From Accumulibacter sp. (lineage in GTDB: Bacteria; Pseudomonadota; Gammaproteobacteria; Burkholderiales; Rhodocyclaceae): 36,767 nt of DNA. Shown here in pieces: positions 28,732-35,603 of this stretch (its first letter is position 1; each line of letters opens with the position of its first letter). Location: NCBI GenBank assembly GCA_020049495.1, contig JAIFKU010000057.1, forward strand, positions 1-36,767, written 5' to 3'. The notes beneath the pieces are model-generated. The model saw only the letters and a list, made by a program, of their open reading frames with translations, was not told where the DNA came from and ran no database searches. The position numbers were made by a program, and so were the translations under genes.

Positions 28732-31206
28732 CTAGGCGGCAGCGTTGATCGATTCCAAAGCACCGTTTAGCGCACGTTCGAAAATTTCGTTCTTCTGCAA
28801 AATGCTGGCCTTGCCGTCGCGAATATGCCGAGCCAGTGCTTCGGGGGTGAATGAGATAGCCTTGGACGAGCGGTGGTTGCTGAAGAGCAGAATCCCGCGT
28901 TGCGGACTGATCCAGTGCAGGCGCTCGCGATAGAGGCTATCTTCCTCGTCGTGGAATTCTACCCAGTCGCCGCGCTTGAGTTCGCTGACCTGCCTGAAGA
29001 TTTCCCGCTCATCGGCACGCCAGATCGGGCTGGCCCCGACGAGAATGACTTCTTCGACCTCGATGCCGTTGTTGACGCTACGCGTGACCAGCAGATCACC
29101 TTCTTCGGAGGGTGGAGGCGGCGGCGGGCTGAAGGATGGCGCAAGATCGATCTGTTCAGGGGCAAGTGCAGTTACCGGTGCAGCTGCCGGTGCAGATGCA
29201 TCTGCAGGACCGGGGCTGGTTTCGGGTGTCGGTACTATCGGTATTGTCGGGATTTCCGGCTCGCCGCCCTTGAGTGCTGCCGAGTGATACTGGACCAGAG
29301 CGTCAAAGAAAGCGCTGCGCTGGGTCAGGCCGGCATCGATATTATCCAGCCCCTTGTTGATCCGGGCCAGCAATCCGGGAAGCATGCTGATCAGCTTGAG
29401 GCGATCATCCGGTGTCTTCTTGGCTTCGACACTCCACGCCAGATCCTTCATGACCTCTTCGGCGGCTTGCCAGTCGGTGCTGTCCTCATCGTTATTGACG
29501 GCAATGGCCTGCATGACATCGATCCAGTGTTCTCTGAGGAAAGCGTCAATCAACGGCGGCATCGCGTTGTTTGTCCGGAAAGTCCGAACGACACGCTGCG
29601 CCCGTTCCCATCCTTCGCTTTCGTGTTCACGCCGAATGACGATATTGGCGGCGGTCAGGGCAGTGGTGTCTTCCTCGCTTTCGTGTTCATTGACGAAAAT
29701 CTCCAATTCGGCGAGTGCCGTGCCGAACACTTCGATATCGGTTTCAAACCCGGTTTGAATCTTTTCGATGAGTTCGGCGAGCTTGCAGTAGAAAGGATCG
29801 GTCTCGTCGACCGAAGTGCCCCAGCGAATCGAGACGCCGGCAACGCTGCCGAGGAAACGGCGTGTCGGATGCTGGCGATCGGCGAAGAAACTGGGATTGA
29901 GCATGGCCACCTTGAGCACCGGAATCTGAAGCCGGCTGATCAGTGCCTTGATGGCGACGGGAATATGCGGGTCGTCAAAGATGAAGTCGAAAAGCATGGC
30001 AACGATATCGATCGTAACCGCCTCGAGTCCGCCCACCTGCTTGGCGTTTTCCGAGTCACGAACAATACGTACCTGGTTGACGATCGCGCTTCCGCTGTCA
30101 CTGGCCAGTACCGGCACATGCTGCATTTCATTGAGCGAGGAAAGCAGGAACTGATTGATCGCCGCGGTATCCAGCGGGATCGCCTGGCTGGCTTGAGAAA
30201 ACACGGGCTGGGGGAGCCGTGGTGCGCTGAGCATGACACCGGGCATTACAGCCGCCGGGGCCTGCTGCTGGCCCACGCGCAACTGGGCAAGGCGTTGCAG
30301 AACCTCCATGATGCCTTCGCCAGAGAACTGCGGCGCACTGGCAAAACCTGTTTCCGCCGATCCCATCGAGTCCTGTTCGCCGGACGAAGGGACAAAGCCG
30401 GCAGAGGACTGACCGTTTGACGACGAAGCAAAGCCCGCAGAGCTCTGGCCATTCGACGAGGCAAACGAACCGCCAGCAGGCGTATGTCTCCGGTAATCGC
30501 GCTTGATTTCGGGCAGGATATTGCGTTCGTTCAGGTAAGCATTGATCTGCTTGTAGATCGGGGACAGGTCTTTGTGCAGATGGCGTTCGAGACGGCGCAA
30601 CAGCAGCAGTCGTGTCTCGGCATCCGAACCTATCGTGGCACAGGCGTCGGAAAGCGCACGGCAAACGATGGCCGGAGCCAGCGGATTTTCGCTGTCACTC
30701 GGCTCGTCATGCCCCTGCAGTTCGGCGACACGGCGGTCGAGCGAGTAGAGCTCTTCGTCGCAGGACTCGGAAAGCTGGTTCGAGAATTCACGAACGATAA
30801 TGTGCTTGGTGAGATCTTCGTCGTCAAGCAGGCGCAGGTTTTCAAAGTTTTGCACATCACGCGGTGCTTCGCGACTGCTTTCATTCGAGCTGTCACGGTT
30901 CTGGCAGTTTTCGGCTTCGGCAGAAAGCTCACGACGGAACGTTTCAACAAGCTGCGGCCAGTCCTTATCGATATTGGCGCGCAAACCGCTATAACGGACC
31001 TGTAGCGCCCGTTCCCGTGATGAATTGGCGAGGGCAAAAAGTTCTTCGGAAATCGGCGTGGCGATTTCCTGCAGCCAGGTACACAGGCTATTGACCAGTT
31101 GCTCCCGGCATTCGGCGAGAATGCGCTGACCCGGATTACGGTCAAGACCCGGGCCATTCAAGGGGATGACTTTGTTTGCAGCGGACTTCGAATTGGCTTT
31201 GCTCAT
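28732..31206 (-). CDS. DUF1631-family protein, downstream of a c-di-GMP riboswitch
   Basis: 824 residues, no signal peptide or membrane helix, function unknown. The family is recognised from the helical N-terminal part (LAECREQLVNSLCTWLQEIA), the central VEAVTIDIVAMLFDFIFDDP / VAIKALISRLQIPVLKVAML / HPTRRFLGSVAGVSIRWG block (residues ~395-470), and the C-terminal beta-rich segment GDWVEFHDEEDSLYRERLHW, ISPQRGILLFSNHRS. Database entries sometimes call it thymidine phosphorylase without support. Residues ~245-290 are a Ser/Gly/Gln tandem-repeat linker; another Pro/Ala linker precedes the C-terminal part, which loosely resembles a PilZ-type barrel. The leader contains a GEMM-I aptamer, so expression probably responds to c-di-GMP. 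Confidence 0.85.
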   Translation of the reverse strand: MSKANSKSAANKVIPLNGPGLDRNPGQRILAECREQLVNSLCTWLQEIATPISEELFALANSSRERALQVRYSGLRANIDKDWPQLVETFRRELSAEAENCQNRDSSNESSREAPRDVQNFENLRLLDDEDLTKHIIVREFSNQLSESCDEELYSLDRRVAELQGHDEPSDSENPLAPAIVCRALSDACATIGSDAETRLLLLRRLERHLHKDLSPIYKQINAYLNERNILPEIKRDYRRHTPAGGSFASSNGQSSAGFASSSNGQSSAGFVPSSGEQDSMGSAETGFASAPQFSGEGIMEVLQRLAQLRVGQQQAPAAVMPGVMLSAPRLPQPVFSQASQAIPLDTAAINQFLLSSLNEMQHVPVLASDSGSAIVNQVRIVRDSENAKQVGGLEAVTIDIVAMLFDFIFDDPHIPVAIKALISRLQIPVLKVAMLNPSFFADRQHPTRRFLGSVAGVSIRWGTSVDETDPFYCKLAELIEKIQTGFETDIEVFGTALAELEIFVNEHESEEDTTALTAANIVIRREHESEGWERAQRVVRTFRTNNAMPPLIDAFLREHWIDVMQAIAVNNDEDSTDWQAAEEVMKDLAWSVEAKKTPDDRLKLISMLPGLLARINKGLDNIDAGLTQRSAFFDALVQYHSAALKGGEPEIPTIPIVPTPETSPGPADASAPAAAPVTALAPEQIDLAPSFSPPPPPPSEEGDLLVTRSVNNGIEVEEVILVGASPIWRADEREIFRQVSELKRGDWVEFHDEEDSLYRERLHWISPQRGILLFSNHRSSKAISFTPEALARHIRDGKASILQKNEIFERALNGALESINAAA

Positions 31207-31321
31207 GCCTTTGCCTCAAATGAGAAGCCGCTTGGCGTCAGGCTGTGAGTGATCAATGGGGCAGGCGCAGGCGTCTGGTCAGGGGTTTTGCCGTACCGGA
31301 ATCCATGAATCACGATCAACT

Positions 31322-31428
31322 CCGCTTTCTGGTGGTCCCGCTACCGTTGCCGTTCAATGCTTGCGGCGGTAGGCCGGTGACTTTGCGTCGTCGTCTTTCG
31401 ACGGGTTTGCCCTGTTTCAGAGACCGAT
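31322..31428 (-). ncRNA. Cyclic-di-GMP-I (GEMM-I) riboswitch aptamer
   Basis: Read on the minus strand, all conserved GEMM-I blocks appear in order. CAGGGCAAACC is at 31414-31404. A short stem with the GNRA loop, CGTCGAAAGACG, is at 31403-31392. ACGCAAAG is at 31388-31381, CCGGCCTACC at 31377-31368 and GGTAGCGGGACC at 31345-31334. CCTACCG pairs with CGGTAG and GTC with GAC to close the second helix, which is capped by CCG/CGG around an A-rich loop. This is the architecture in which the GAAA loop docks on the other helix and c-di-GMP binds at the junction. The DUF1631 start lies ~116 bases downstream on the same strand. The outer P1 boundaries are approximate. Confidence 0.88.
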
Positions 31429-31495
31429 GGGGCGTACCGGCCATGACCAATGCTATCGCTCAAATTACACATTTAACAATTTTGCCATGATACGG

Positions 31496-31525
31496 CATAT
31501 ATTTCGAATGGTATCGGAAAGTCAA
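31496..31525 (-). promoter_or_regulatory. Candidate sigma-70 promoter for riboswitch-DUF1631 transcript
   Basis: On the minus strand TTGACT (31525-31520) and TATATG (31501-31496) are separated by 18 bases. It lies just past the queG stop. Transcription would start near 31488, about 60 bases before the aptamer, giving a ~280-base leader. Confidence 0.5.
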
Positions 31526-31531
31526 AAGAAA

Positions 31532-32647
31532 TCAAGACCGTTCATCACCCGATTGGGCCAGCGCCCAGGCAACGTGCTGGCGAACGAGTGCTGAAGGATG
31601 ATCCAACCGTGCCTTGAGTGCAGCCTGCGTCGATGGCGATCCAGCCGAATTGCCCAGCGCCACGGCGATATTGCGTAACCAGCGCTCGTGCCCGATGCGC
31701 CGTATCGGGCTGCCGGCCAGCCGGCTTTCGAATTGCTCCCTGTCCCAGGAGAACAGTTCGGCGAGGGGCATCGCATCGAGGCCATGGCGCACGGCAAAAT
31801 CAGGGTCGCCGAGCCGGGCCAAACGGTTCCACGGACAACAGAGCTGGCAGTCGTCGCAACCATAGATGCGGTTGCCGATCAGCGGCCTCAGTTCGACCGG
31901 GATAGCGCCTTGCAACTCGATGGTCAGGTAGGAGATGCATAAACGGGCATCGATCTCGTAAGGGGCGACGATGGCGGCGGTCGGGCAGGCGTCAAGGCAG
32001 CTCCGGCAGGTGCCGCAGTGGTCGCTGATCGGATCATCGTTGGGCAGAGGCAGGCTGGTATAGATTTCCCCGAGAAAATGCCAGGACCCCTCGCGGGTCA
32101 GCGCCAGGGTGTGCTTTCCGCGCCAGGCAATACCGGACTTGCGTGCGAACTCGACTTCCATGACCGGCGCTGAATCGGAAAATACGCGGCAGGAAAAATA
32201 CTTTCCGTGCCCAGTCTTTTCGAGCTCATGGTGAATTTGCTCAGCCAGTCTCTGCAGTCGCCTGCGCATCGTCTTGTGATAGTCGCGGCCAAGCGCGTAG
32301 CGGGAGATGTAGCCCAGCTCCCGGTTGGCGAGCACCTGCTCACTTGCGGCGGCCTGCGGCCAGTAGGGGAGCCGGGCCGAGATGACCGACAAGCAGCCGG
32401 GTACCATGGCCTGCGCATGGGCGCGCAAGTTGGCGTGTTTGGCCATATAATCCATCTCGCCGTGGCGGCCAAGTTCAAGCCAGCGCAACAGTTCAGGGCT
32501 GGCCGCCGAAACATCGGCGCTGGCCATGCCGAGTTCGGCCAGGCCCAGCTCCTGCCCCCATTTTTTGATTTGTTTGACCAGCGCGACAAAATCGACAGTG
32601 CCCCAGTCGGCTGTACTCGCGTTCGTTGCGGAGTTTTTCTCTTGCAT
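31532..32647 (-). CDS. queG: Epoxyqueuosine reductase
   Basis: Cobalamin- and 4Fe-4S-dependent enzyme that reduces epoxyqueuosine to queuosine in tRNA, the last step of Q synthesis. The frame is open far upstream, but family alignment places the start at MQEKNSATN (ATG 32647; an ATG at 32659 is an alternative), giving 371 residues. Both ferredoxin-like Cys clusters are present: CGTCRSCLDACP and CDDCQLCCPWN. GYISRYALGRDYHKTMRRRL, EVEFARKSGIAWRGKHTL and a C-terminal HEAT-like repeat (HERWLRNIAVALGN) are also present. It is divergent from tsaE. Confidence 0.96.
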   Translation of the reverse strand: MQEKNSATNASTADWGTVDFVALVKQIKKWGQELGLAELGMASADVSAASPELLRWLELGRHGEMDYMAKHANLRAHAQAMVPGCLSVISARLPYWPQAAASEQVLANRELGYISRYALGRDYHKTMRRRLQRLAEQIHHELEKTGHGKYFSCRVFSDSAPVMEVEFARKSGIAWRGKHTLALTREGSWHFLGEIYTSLPLPNDDPISDHCGTCRSCLDACPTAAIVAPYEIDARLCISYLTIELQGAIPVELRPLIGNRIYGCDDCQLCCPWNRLARLGDPDFAVRHGLDAMPLAELFSWDREQFESRLAGSPIRRIGHERWLRNIAVALGNSAGSPSTQAALKARLDHPSALVRQHVAWALAQSGDERS

Positions 32648-32689
32648 AGCCAGAATCATAGCCTTGTTCACGATCGGCCGGCACTGACA

Positions 32690-33169
32690 TTGAATTTGCC
32701 GGATGAGGTGGCAACCCTTGCTCTCGGGCGCGATCTGGCGCCATTGCTGGTTCCCGGCATGGTCATCTGGCTCGATGGCGATCTCGGCGCCGGCAAGACG
32801 ACGCTTGCCCGTGCCCTCCTGCGCGGGGTCGGCCACATCGGACCAGTGAAAAGCCCTACTTACACACTGGTTGAAGTTTACGTAGTTTCGAGCATATACT
32901 GGTATCACTTTGATTTTTATCGTTTCAATGAACCAGAAGAGTTTGAGTATGCCGGTCTTGGCGAGTACTTCCGAAACGACGCCGTGTGCCTGGTCGAGTG
33001 GCCCGAGAAGGCCGTTGATTATGTGCCGTCGGCCGATCTCGTCCTGGTTTTCCGTTTTGCGGCGGACAGGCCCGAAGCGGGTCGCGAACTGGAGTTCATT
33101 GCACACAGTGAGGCGGGACAGAAATGCCTGAGCGCGCTCAAAAGCCGCTGCTCCGGCGCCGGGAACTGA
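32690..33169 (+). CDS. tsaE: tRNA threonylcarbamoyladenosine biosynthesis ATPase TsaE
   Basis: Small P-loop ATPase of the TsaBDE complex that installs t6A37 in ANN-decoding tRNAs. The Walker A motif is GDLGAGKTT (~28-36), followed by VKSPTYTLVEVY, the YHFDFYRFNEPEEFEYAGLG block and the late CLVEWPEKA. The start is not ATG; TTG at 32690 before NLPDEVATLALGRDLAPLL gives 159 residues and fits the family, though a TTG two codons later is possible. It is 42 bases from the divergent queG start and its 3' end overlaps the amidase gene by 46 bases. Confidence 0.93.
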   Translation: MNLPDEVATLALGRDLAPLLVPGMVIWLDGDLGAGKTTLARALLRGVGHIGPVKSPTYTLVEVYVVSSIYWYHFDFYRFNEPEEFEYAGLGEYFRNDAVCLVEWPEKAVDYVPSADLVLVFRFAADRPEAGRELEFIAHSEAGQKCLSALKSRCSGAGN

Positions 33170-34431
33170 TCAAGTTTGCCGGAGCCTCGCTGATTCTGCT
33201 GGTCAGCCCGTTCGGGCGCGCGGCGACGGGTCGCAATCCGGGCATTCTCGCCGTTCGCGTCTGGCCTGCCGCCGATTACACGCGGGTGGCCATCGAACAT
33301 AACGCACCGCTGAGATTTACGCATTTTACGGTCAAGAATCCCGAACGCCTGGTCGTCGATCTCGAAGGGATCGAGTTCAACAGCGTTCTTGAAGGGCTGT
33401 CCAACAAGGTCGCCGCGGACGATCCCAATATCAAGCTGCTGCGTGCCGGTCGCTTCAAGCCGGGCGTCGTGCGCCTGGTGATGGAACTCAAGAACGAGGT
33501 CAAGCCGCAAGTATTCGTGCTGCCTCCGGTGGGCGAATATGGCCACCGTCTGGTGCTCGACGTCTATCCGCTGGAACCGCCCGACCCGCTGCTCCAGTTG
33601 TTGCAGAAAAACGAATCGCTGTTCGGCAATAGCGGCGGGCAGTACGAGAACAAGCCGCAAGCAGGGGGCGAGATCAAGGCAGAACGGCCGCGTCAGGGCA
33701 AACCGGTGGTTGATCGCCTGGTCACCATTACGCTCGATCCGGGTCATGGCGGGGAAGATCCGGGTGCTGTTGGCCGTGGCGGCAGTTACGAAAAACACGT
33801 CACGCTGGCGGTGGCCCGCCGCCTGAAGGCAAAGATTGATGCCGAACCCAATATGCGGGCCGTTCTTACTCGCGACACGGATTTCTTTGTGCCCTTGCAC
33901 ATGCGGGTGCAGAAAGCGCGCCGCATTCAGTCCGATCTGTTCGTCTCGATTCACGCCGATGCCTTTACCCGCGCCGATGCCAATGGCTCGTCGGTTTTTG
34001 CCTTGTCCGAGAGCGGCGCTTCAAGTTCGGCGGCACGTTATCTGGCACAAAAGGAAAATTCGGCCGACTTGGTCGGCGGCGTCAATATCGATGTCAAGGA
34101 CCCGATGCTGGCGCGCACACTGCTCGATCTGTCACAGACGGCAACGATCAGCGACAGTCTCAAACTAGGCAAGGCAGTGCTTGGCGAGATCGGCGGCATC
34201 AACCGTCTGCATAAGGAAAATGTCGAACAGGCCGGATTTGCCGTGCTCAAGGCGCCGGATATTCCCTCCATCCTGATCGAGACGGCCTTCATCTCGAACC
34301 CGGAAGAGGAAAGACGCCTCAATGACGAGGCGTATCAGGACAAGATGGCCGAAGCGATCATCACCGGCATTCGCAAATACTTCGCTAAAAATCCGCCACT
34401 GGCGAAATCGAAACTGGCCCGACTGGATTAG
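33124..34431 (+). CDS. amiC: N-acetylmuramoyl-L-alanine amidase, AmiC type
   Basis: Periplasmic zinc amidase that cleaves the amide bond between muramic acid and the stem peptide during cell separation. It has 435 residues. The N terminus LLRRRELIKFAGASLILLVS is a twin-arginine signal, as in AmiA/AmiC. An AMIN localisation domain follows (~40-150; ILAVRVWPAADYTRVAIEH). An Asp/Glu/Lys-rich linker comes next, then the Amidase_3 domain with TLDPGHGGEDPGAVG (Zn His), a Glu in SYEKHVTLAVARRL, SIHADAF (Zn His) and the catalytic Glu in SILIETAFISNPEEE. The overlap with tsaE is the typical proteobacterial tsaE-ami pair. Confidence 0.95.
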   Translation: MPERAQKPLLRRRELIKFAGASLILLVSPFGRAATGRNPGILAVRVWPAADYTRVAIEHNAPLRFTHFTVKNPERLVVDLEGIEFNSVLEGLSNKVAADDPNIKLLRAGRFKPGVVRLVMELKNEVKPQVFVLPPVGEYGHRLVLDVYPLEPPDPLLQLLQKNESLFGNSGGQYENKPQAGGEIKAERPRQGKPVVDRLVTITLDPGHGGEDPGAVGRGGSYEKHVTLAVARRLKAKIDAEPNMRAVLTRDTDFFVPLHMRVQKARRIQSDLFVSIHADAFTRADANGSSVFALSESGASSSAARYLAQKENSADLVGGVNIDVKDPMLARTLLDLSQTATISDSLKLGKAVLGEIGGINRLHKENVEQAGFAVLKAPDIPSILIETAFISNPEEERRLNDEAYQDKMAEAIITGIRKYFAKNPPLAKSKLARLD

Positions 34432-34466
34432 AGGCTCCGGTCTTTCCTGAATGGCTCAAATAGGTT

Positions 34467-34494
34467 TTGAAATATCGGCCTGCACTGTTAAAAT
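34467..34494 (+). promoter_or_regulatory. Sigma-70 promoter of tRNA-Thr
   Basis: TTGAAA (34467-34472) and TAAAAT (34489-34494) are separated by 16 bases and followed by a GC-rich GCCGACC discriminator, as in stable-RNA promoters. The tRNA begins 28 bases after the -10 box. Confidence 0.75.
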
Positions 34495-34522
34495 GCCGAC
34501 CCTGCGCATGATTGATCGCAGA

Positions 34523-34598
34523 GCCGCTGTAGCTCAGTTGGTAGAGCAGCGCATTCGTAATGCGAAGGTCGCCAGTTCGACTCCGGCCAGCGGCACCA
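34523..34598 (+). tRNA. thrT: tRNA-Thr (anticodon CGU)
   Basis: The 76-base cloverleaf has acceptor arms GCCGCTG and CAGCGGC, D-arm sequence AGCTCAGTTGGTAGAGC, and anticodon loop TTCGTAA (CGU at 34556-34558, reading ACG). The T-arm GTTCGACTCCGGC deviates slightly from GTTCGAATCC. The 3' CCA is encoded. It stands alone with its own promoter and terminator. Confidence 0.95.
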
Positions 34599-34606
34599 GT
34601 AAAGAC

Positions 34607-34640
34607 AAGGCTTGCAGCGATGCAGGCCTTTTTCTTTTTC
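34607..34640 (+). terminator. Intrinsic terminator of tRNA-Thr
   Basis: AAGGCTTGCA, a GCGA loop and TGCAGGCCTT form a 10-bp stem with one G-T pair, followed by TTTCTTTTTC. It ends the tRNA transcript about 8 bases after CCA. Confidence 0.88.
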
Positions 34641-34782
34641 TGTTCGGGGTAACATCAGGCTAACACCAGGCCCAAAACTTGCCACTATTGAACAAACAGC
34701 ACCGGCTTCCCTAACGGTGACCAAAACAACAAAAGGGTATCTTACGGTGCAACAATCCCACTTGATTCTTCAGCTGTGCTCA

Positions 34783-35208
34783 TTAGGCCATACAGGCTGA
34801 CTTAATGTCCTCAGGAATCTGTATGGCCTTGATACGCTTTGGATCGTCAGGATCGCGTACAGCGAAGACACGCACTTCACGGCCTTCGGCAAGGGTGATA
34901 TCACCCCGCCGCGCCACATGCCGCATGACAAAACTGGTATTGCCCCAAGAATCGACTGACGTCTCGATCTCGATATCTTCCCCATAAGTAGCTGGAGCGA
35001 GAAAATTCGCTTGTGCGTTGACCAGGGGCGCTCCGATGATGCCGCGCTCACGCTCCGTTTGATGCCAACTCGGGACGCCGCAGGCAGTAAAGAACTCACG
35101 GCTTGCTGTGTCAAACCACTTGAAGTAATTGGCAAAGAAGACAATCTGCGCCGGATCACAGTCGGAGTAGGCAATGCGAAATCGGATGACATGACTAGAG
35201 ACGCCCAT
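34783..35208 (-). CDS. Acyl-CoA thioesterase, 4-hydroxybenzoyl-CoA thioesterase family
   Basis: 141 residues from the ATG at 35208, which has GGAG 8 bases upstream; a TTG at 35295 extends the frame with non-family sequence. The hotdog-fold signature with active-site Asp is YSDCDPAQIVFFANYFKWFD (~14-33), close to the 4HBT-I/HbaB-like pattern. GAPLVNAQANFLAPATYGED and the alternating strands to the end complete the domain. It probably hydrolyses an aromatic or short acyl-CoA. It stands alone between tRNA-Thr and an insertion sequence and looks less GC-rich than its neighbours, so recent acquisition is possible. Confidence 0.88.
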   Translation of the reverse strand: MGVSSHVIRFRIAYSDCDPAQIVFFANYFKWFDTASREFFTACGVPSWHQTERERGIIGAPLVNAQANFLAPATYGEDIEIETSVDSWGNTSFVMRHVARRGDITLAEGREVRVFAVRDPDDPKRIKAIQIPEDIKSACMA

Positions 35209-35302
35209 GTGCTTCTCCAAGTAAGATCGGAGCCAGGCTCGATTGGGCCATGACGTTGATAGAAGGCACGTAAGTCTCCTCAGTTTGCTTGGCAATGTAA
35301 CG

Positions 35303-35332
35303 ATATTAGTCTGTTACACCCGTAGGTAACAA
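35303..35332 (-). promoter_or_regulatory. Thioesterase promoter with overlapping palindromic operator
   Basis: On the minus strand TTGTTA (35332-35327) and TAATAT (35308-35303) are separated by 18 bases. A palindrome, TGTTAC at 35312-35317 and GTAACA at 35326-35331 with an 8-base spacer, covers the -35 box and spacer. This is the position of a repressor site of TetR/MarR type, but no regulator gene is in the window. Confidence 0.5.
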
Positions 35333-35480
35333 ACCATCAGCCAAAAGGCCTCGAATTTTTTAAGAGTAATGCGATGCTGATAATCATCTAGCCGGCCTCC
35401 CACCGCCGCGATAGCGGCGTGGTTAAATTCAACATTGAAGCTGTAGAAAAACCCATTTTTCAGAGAGATACTTGACGAAG
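35333..35480. other. Intergenic stretch without a recognisable gene
   Basis: Together with the promoter and terminator entries on either side it fills the 395-base gap between the thioesterase and the transposase. It contains a short palindrome, CGCCGC-GATA-GCGGCG (35404-35419), and AT-rich sequence. No plausible ORF or start was seen. Confidence 0.5.
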
Positions 35481-35514
35481 AAATGGCGCGGATTCATCGC
35501 GCCATTTTTGTTTT
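35481..35514 (+). terminator. Strong intrinsic terminator with no obvious upstream gene
   Basis: AAATGGCGCG, a 7-base loop and CGCGCCATTT form a perfect 10-bp stem, followed by TTGTTTTC on the plus strand. The nearest plus-strand gene, tRNA-Thr, already has its own terminator 840 bases away. It may block read-through into the antisense of the transposase. Confidence 0.8.
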
Positions 35515-35603
35515 CTCTTATGCCGAAATGATGGATCTGGAATGGTCTCTGTTCAGCTGCCGGCAATCGTGTTCGGCGAAACCGGTTAGTTTCCCTCCTT
35601 GCC

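Noticed and set aside
28873..30420. 515-codon open frame on the plus strand
   Set aside because: It is fully antisense to the DUF1631 gene. Its translation has no family resemblance and the high-GC third-position bias explains the long shadow frame.
31245..31490. 81-codon plus-strand ORF in the queG-DUF1631 gap
   Set aside because: It lies across the riboswitch and has no ribosome-binding site or recognisable protein features. The conserved RNA blocks on the other strand explain the sequence better.
32648..33106. N-terminal extension of QueG (start at 33106)
   Set aside because: This part is antisense to tsaE and has no similarity to QueG; the family start is at 32647.
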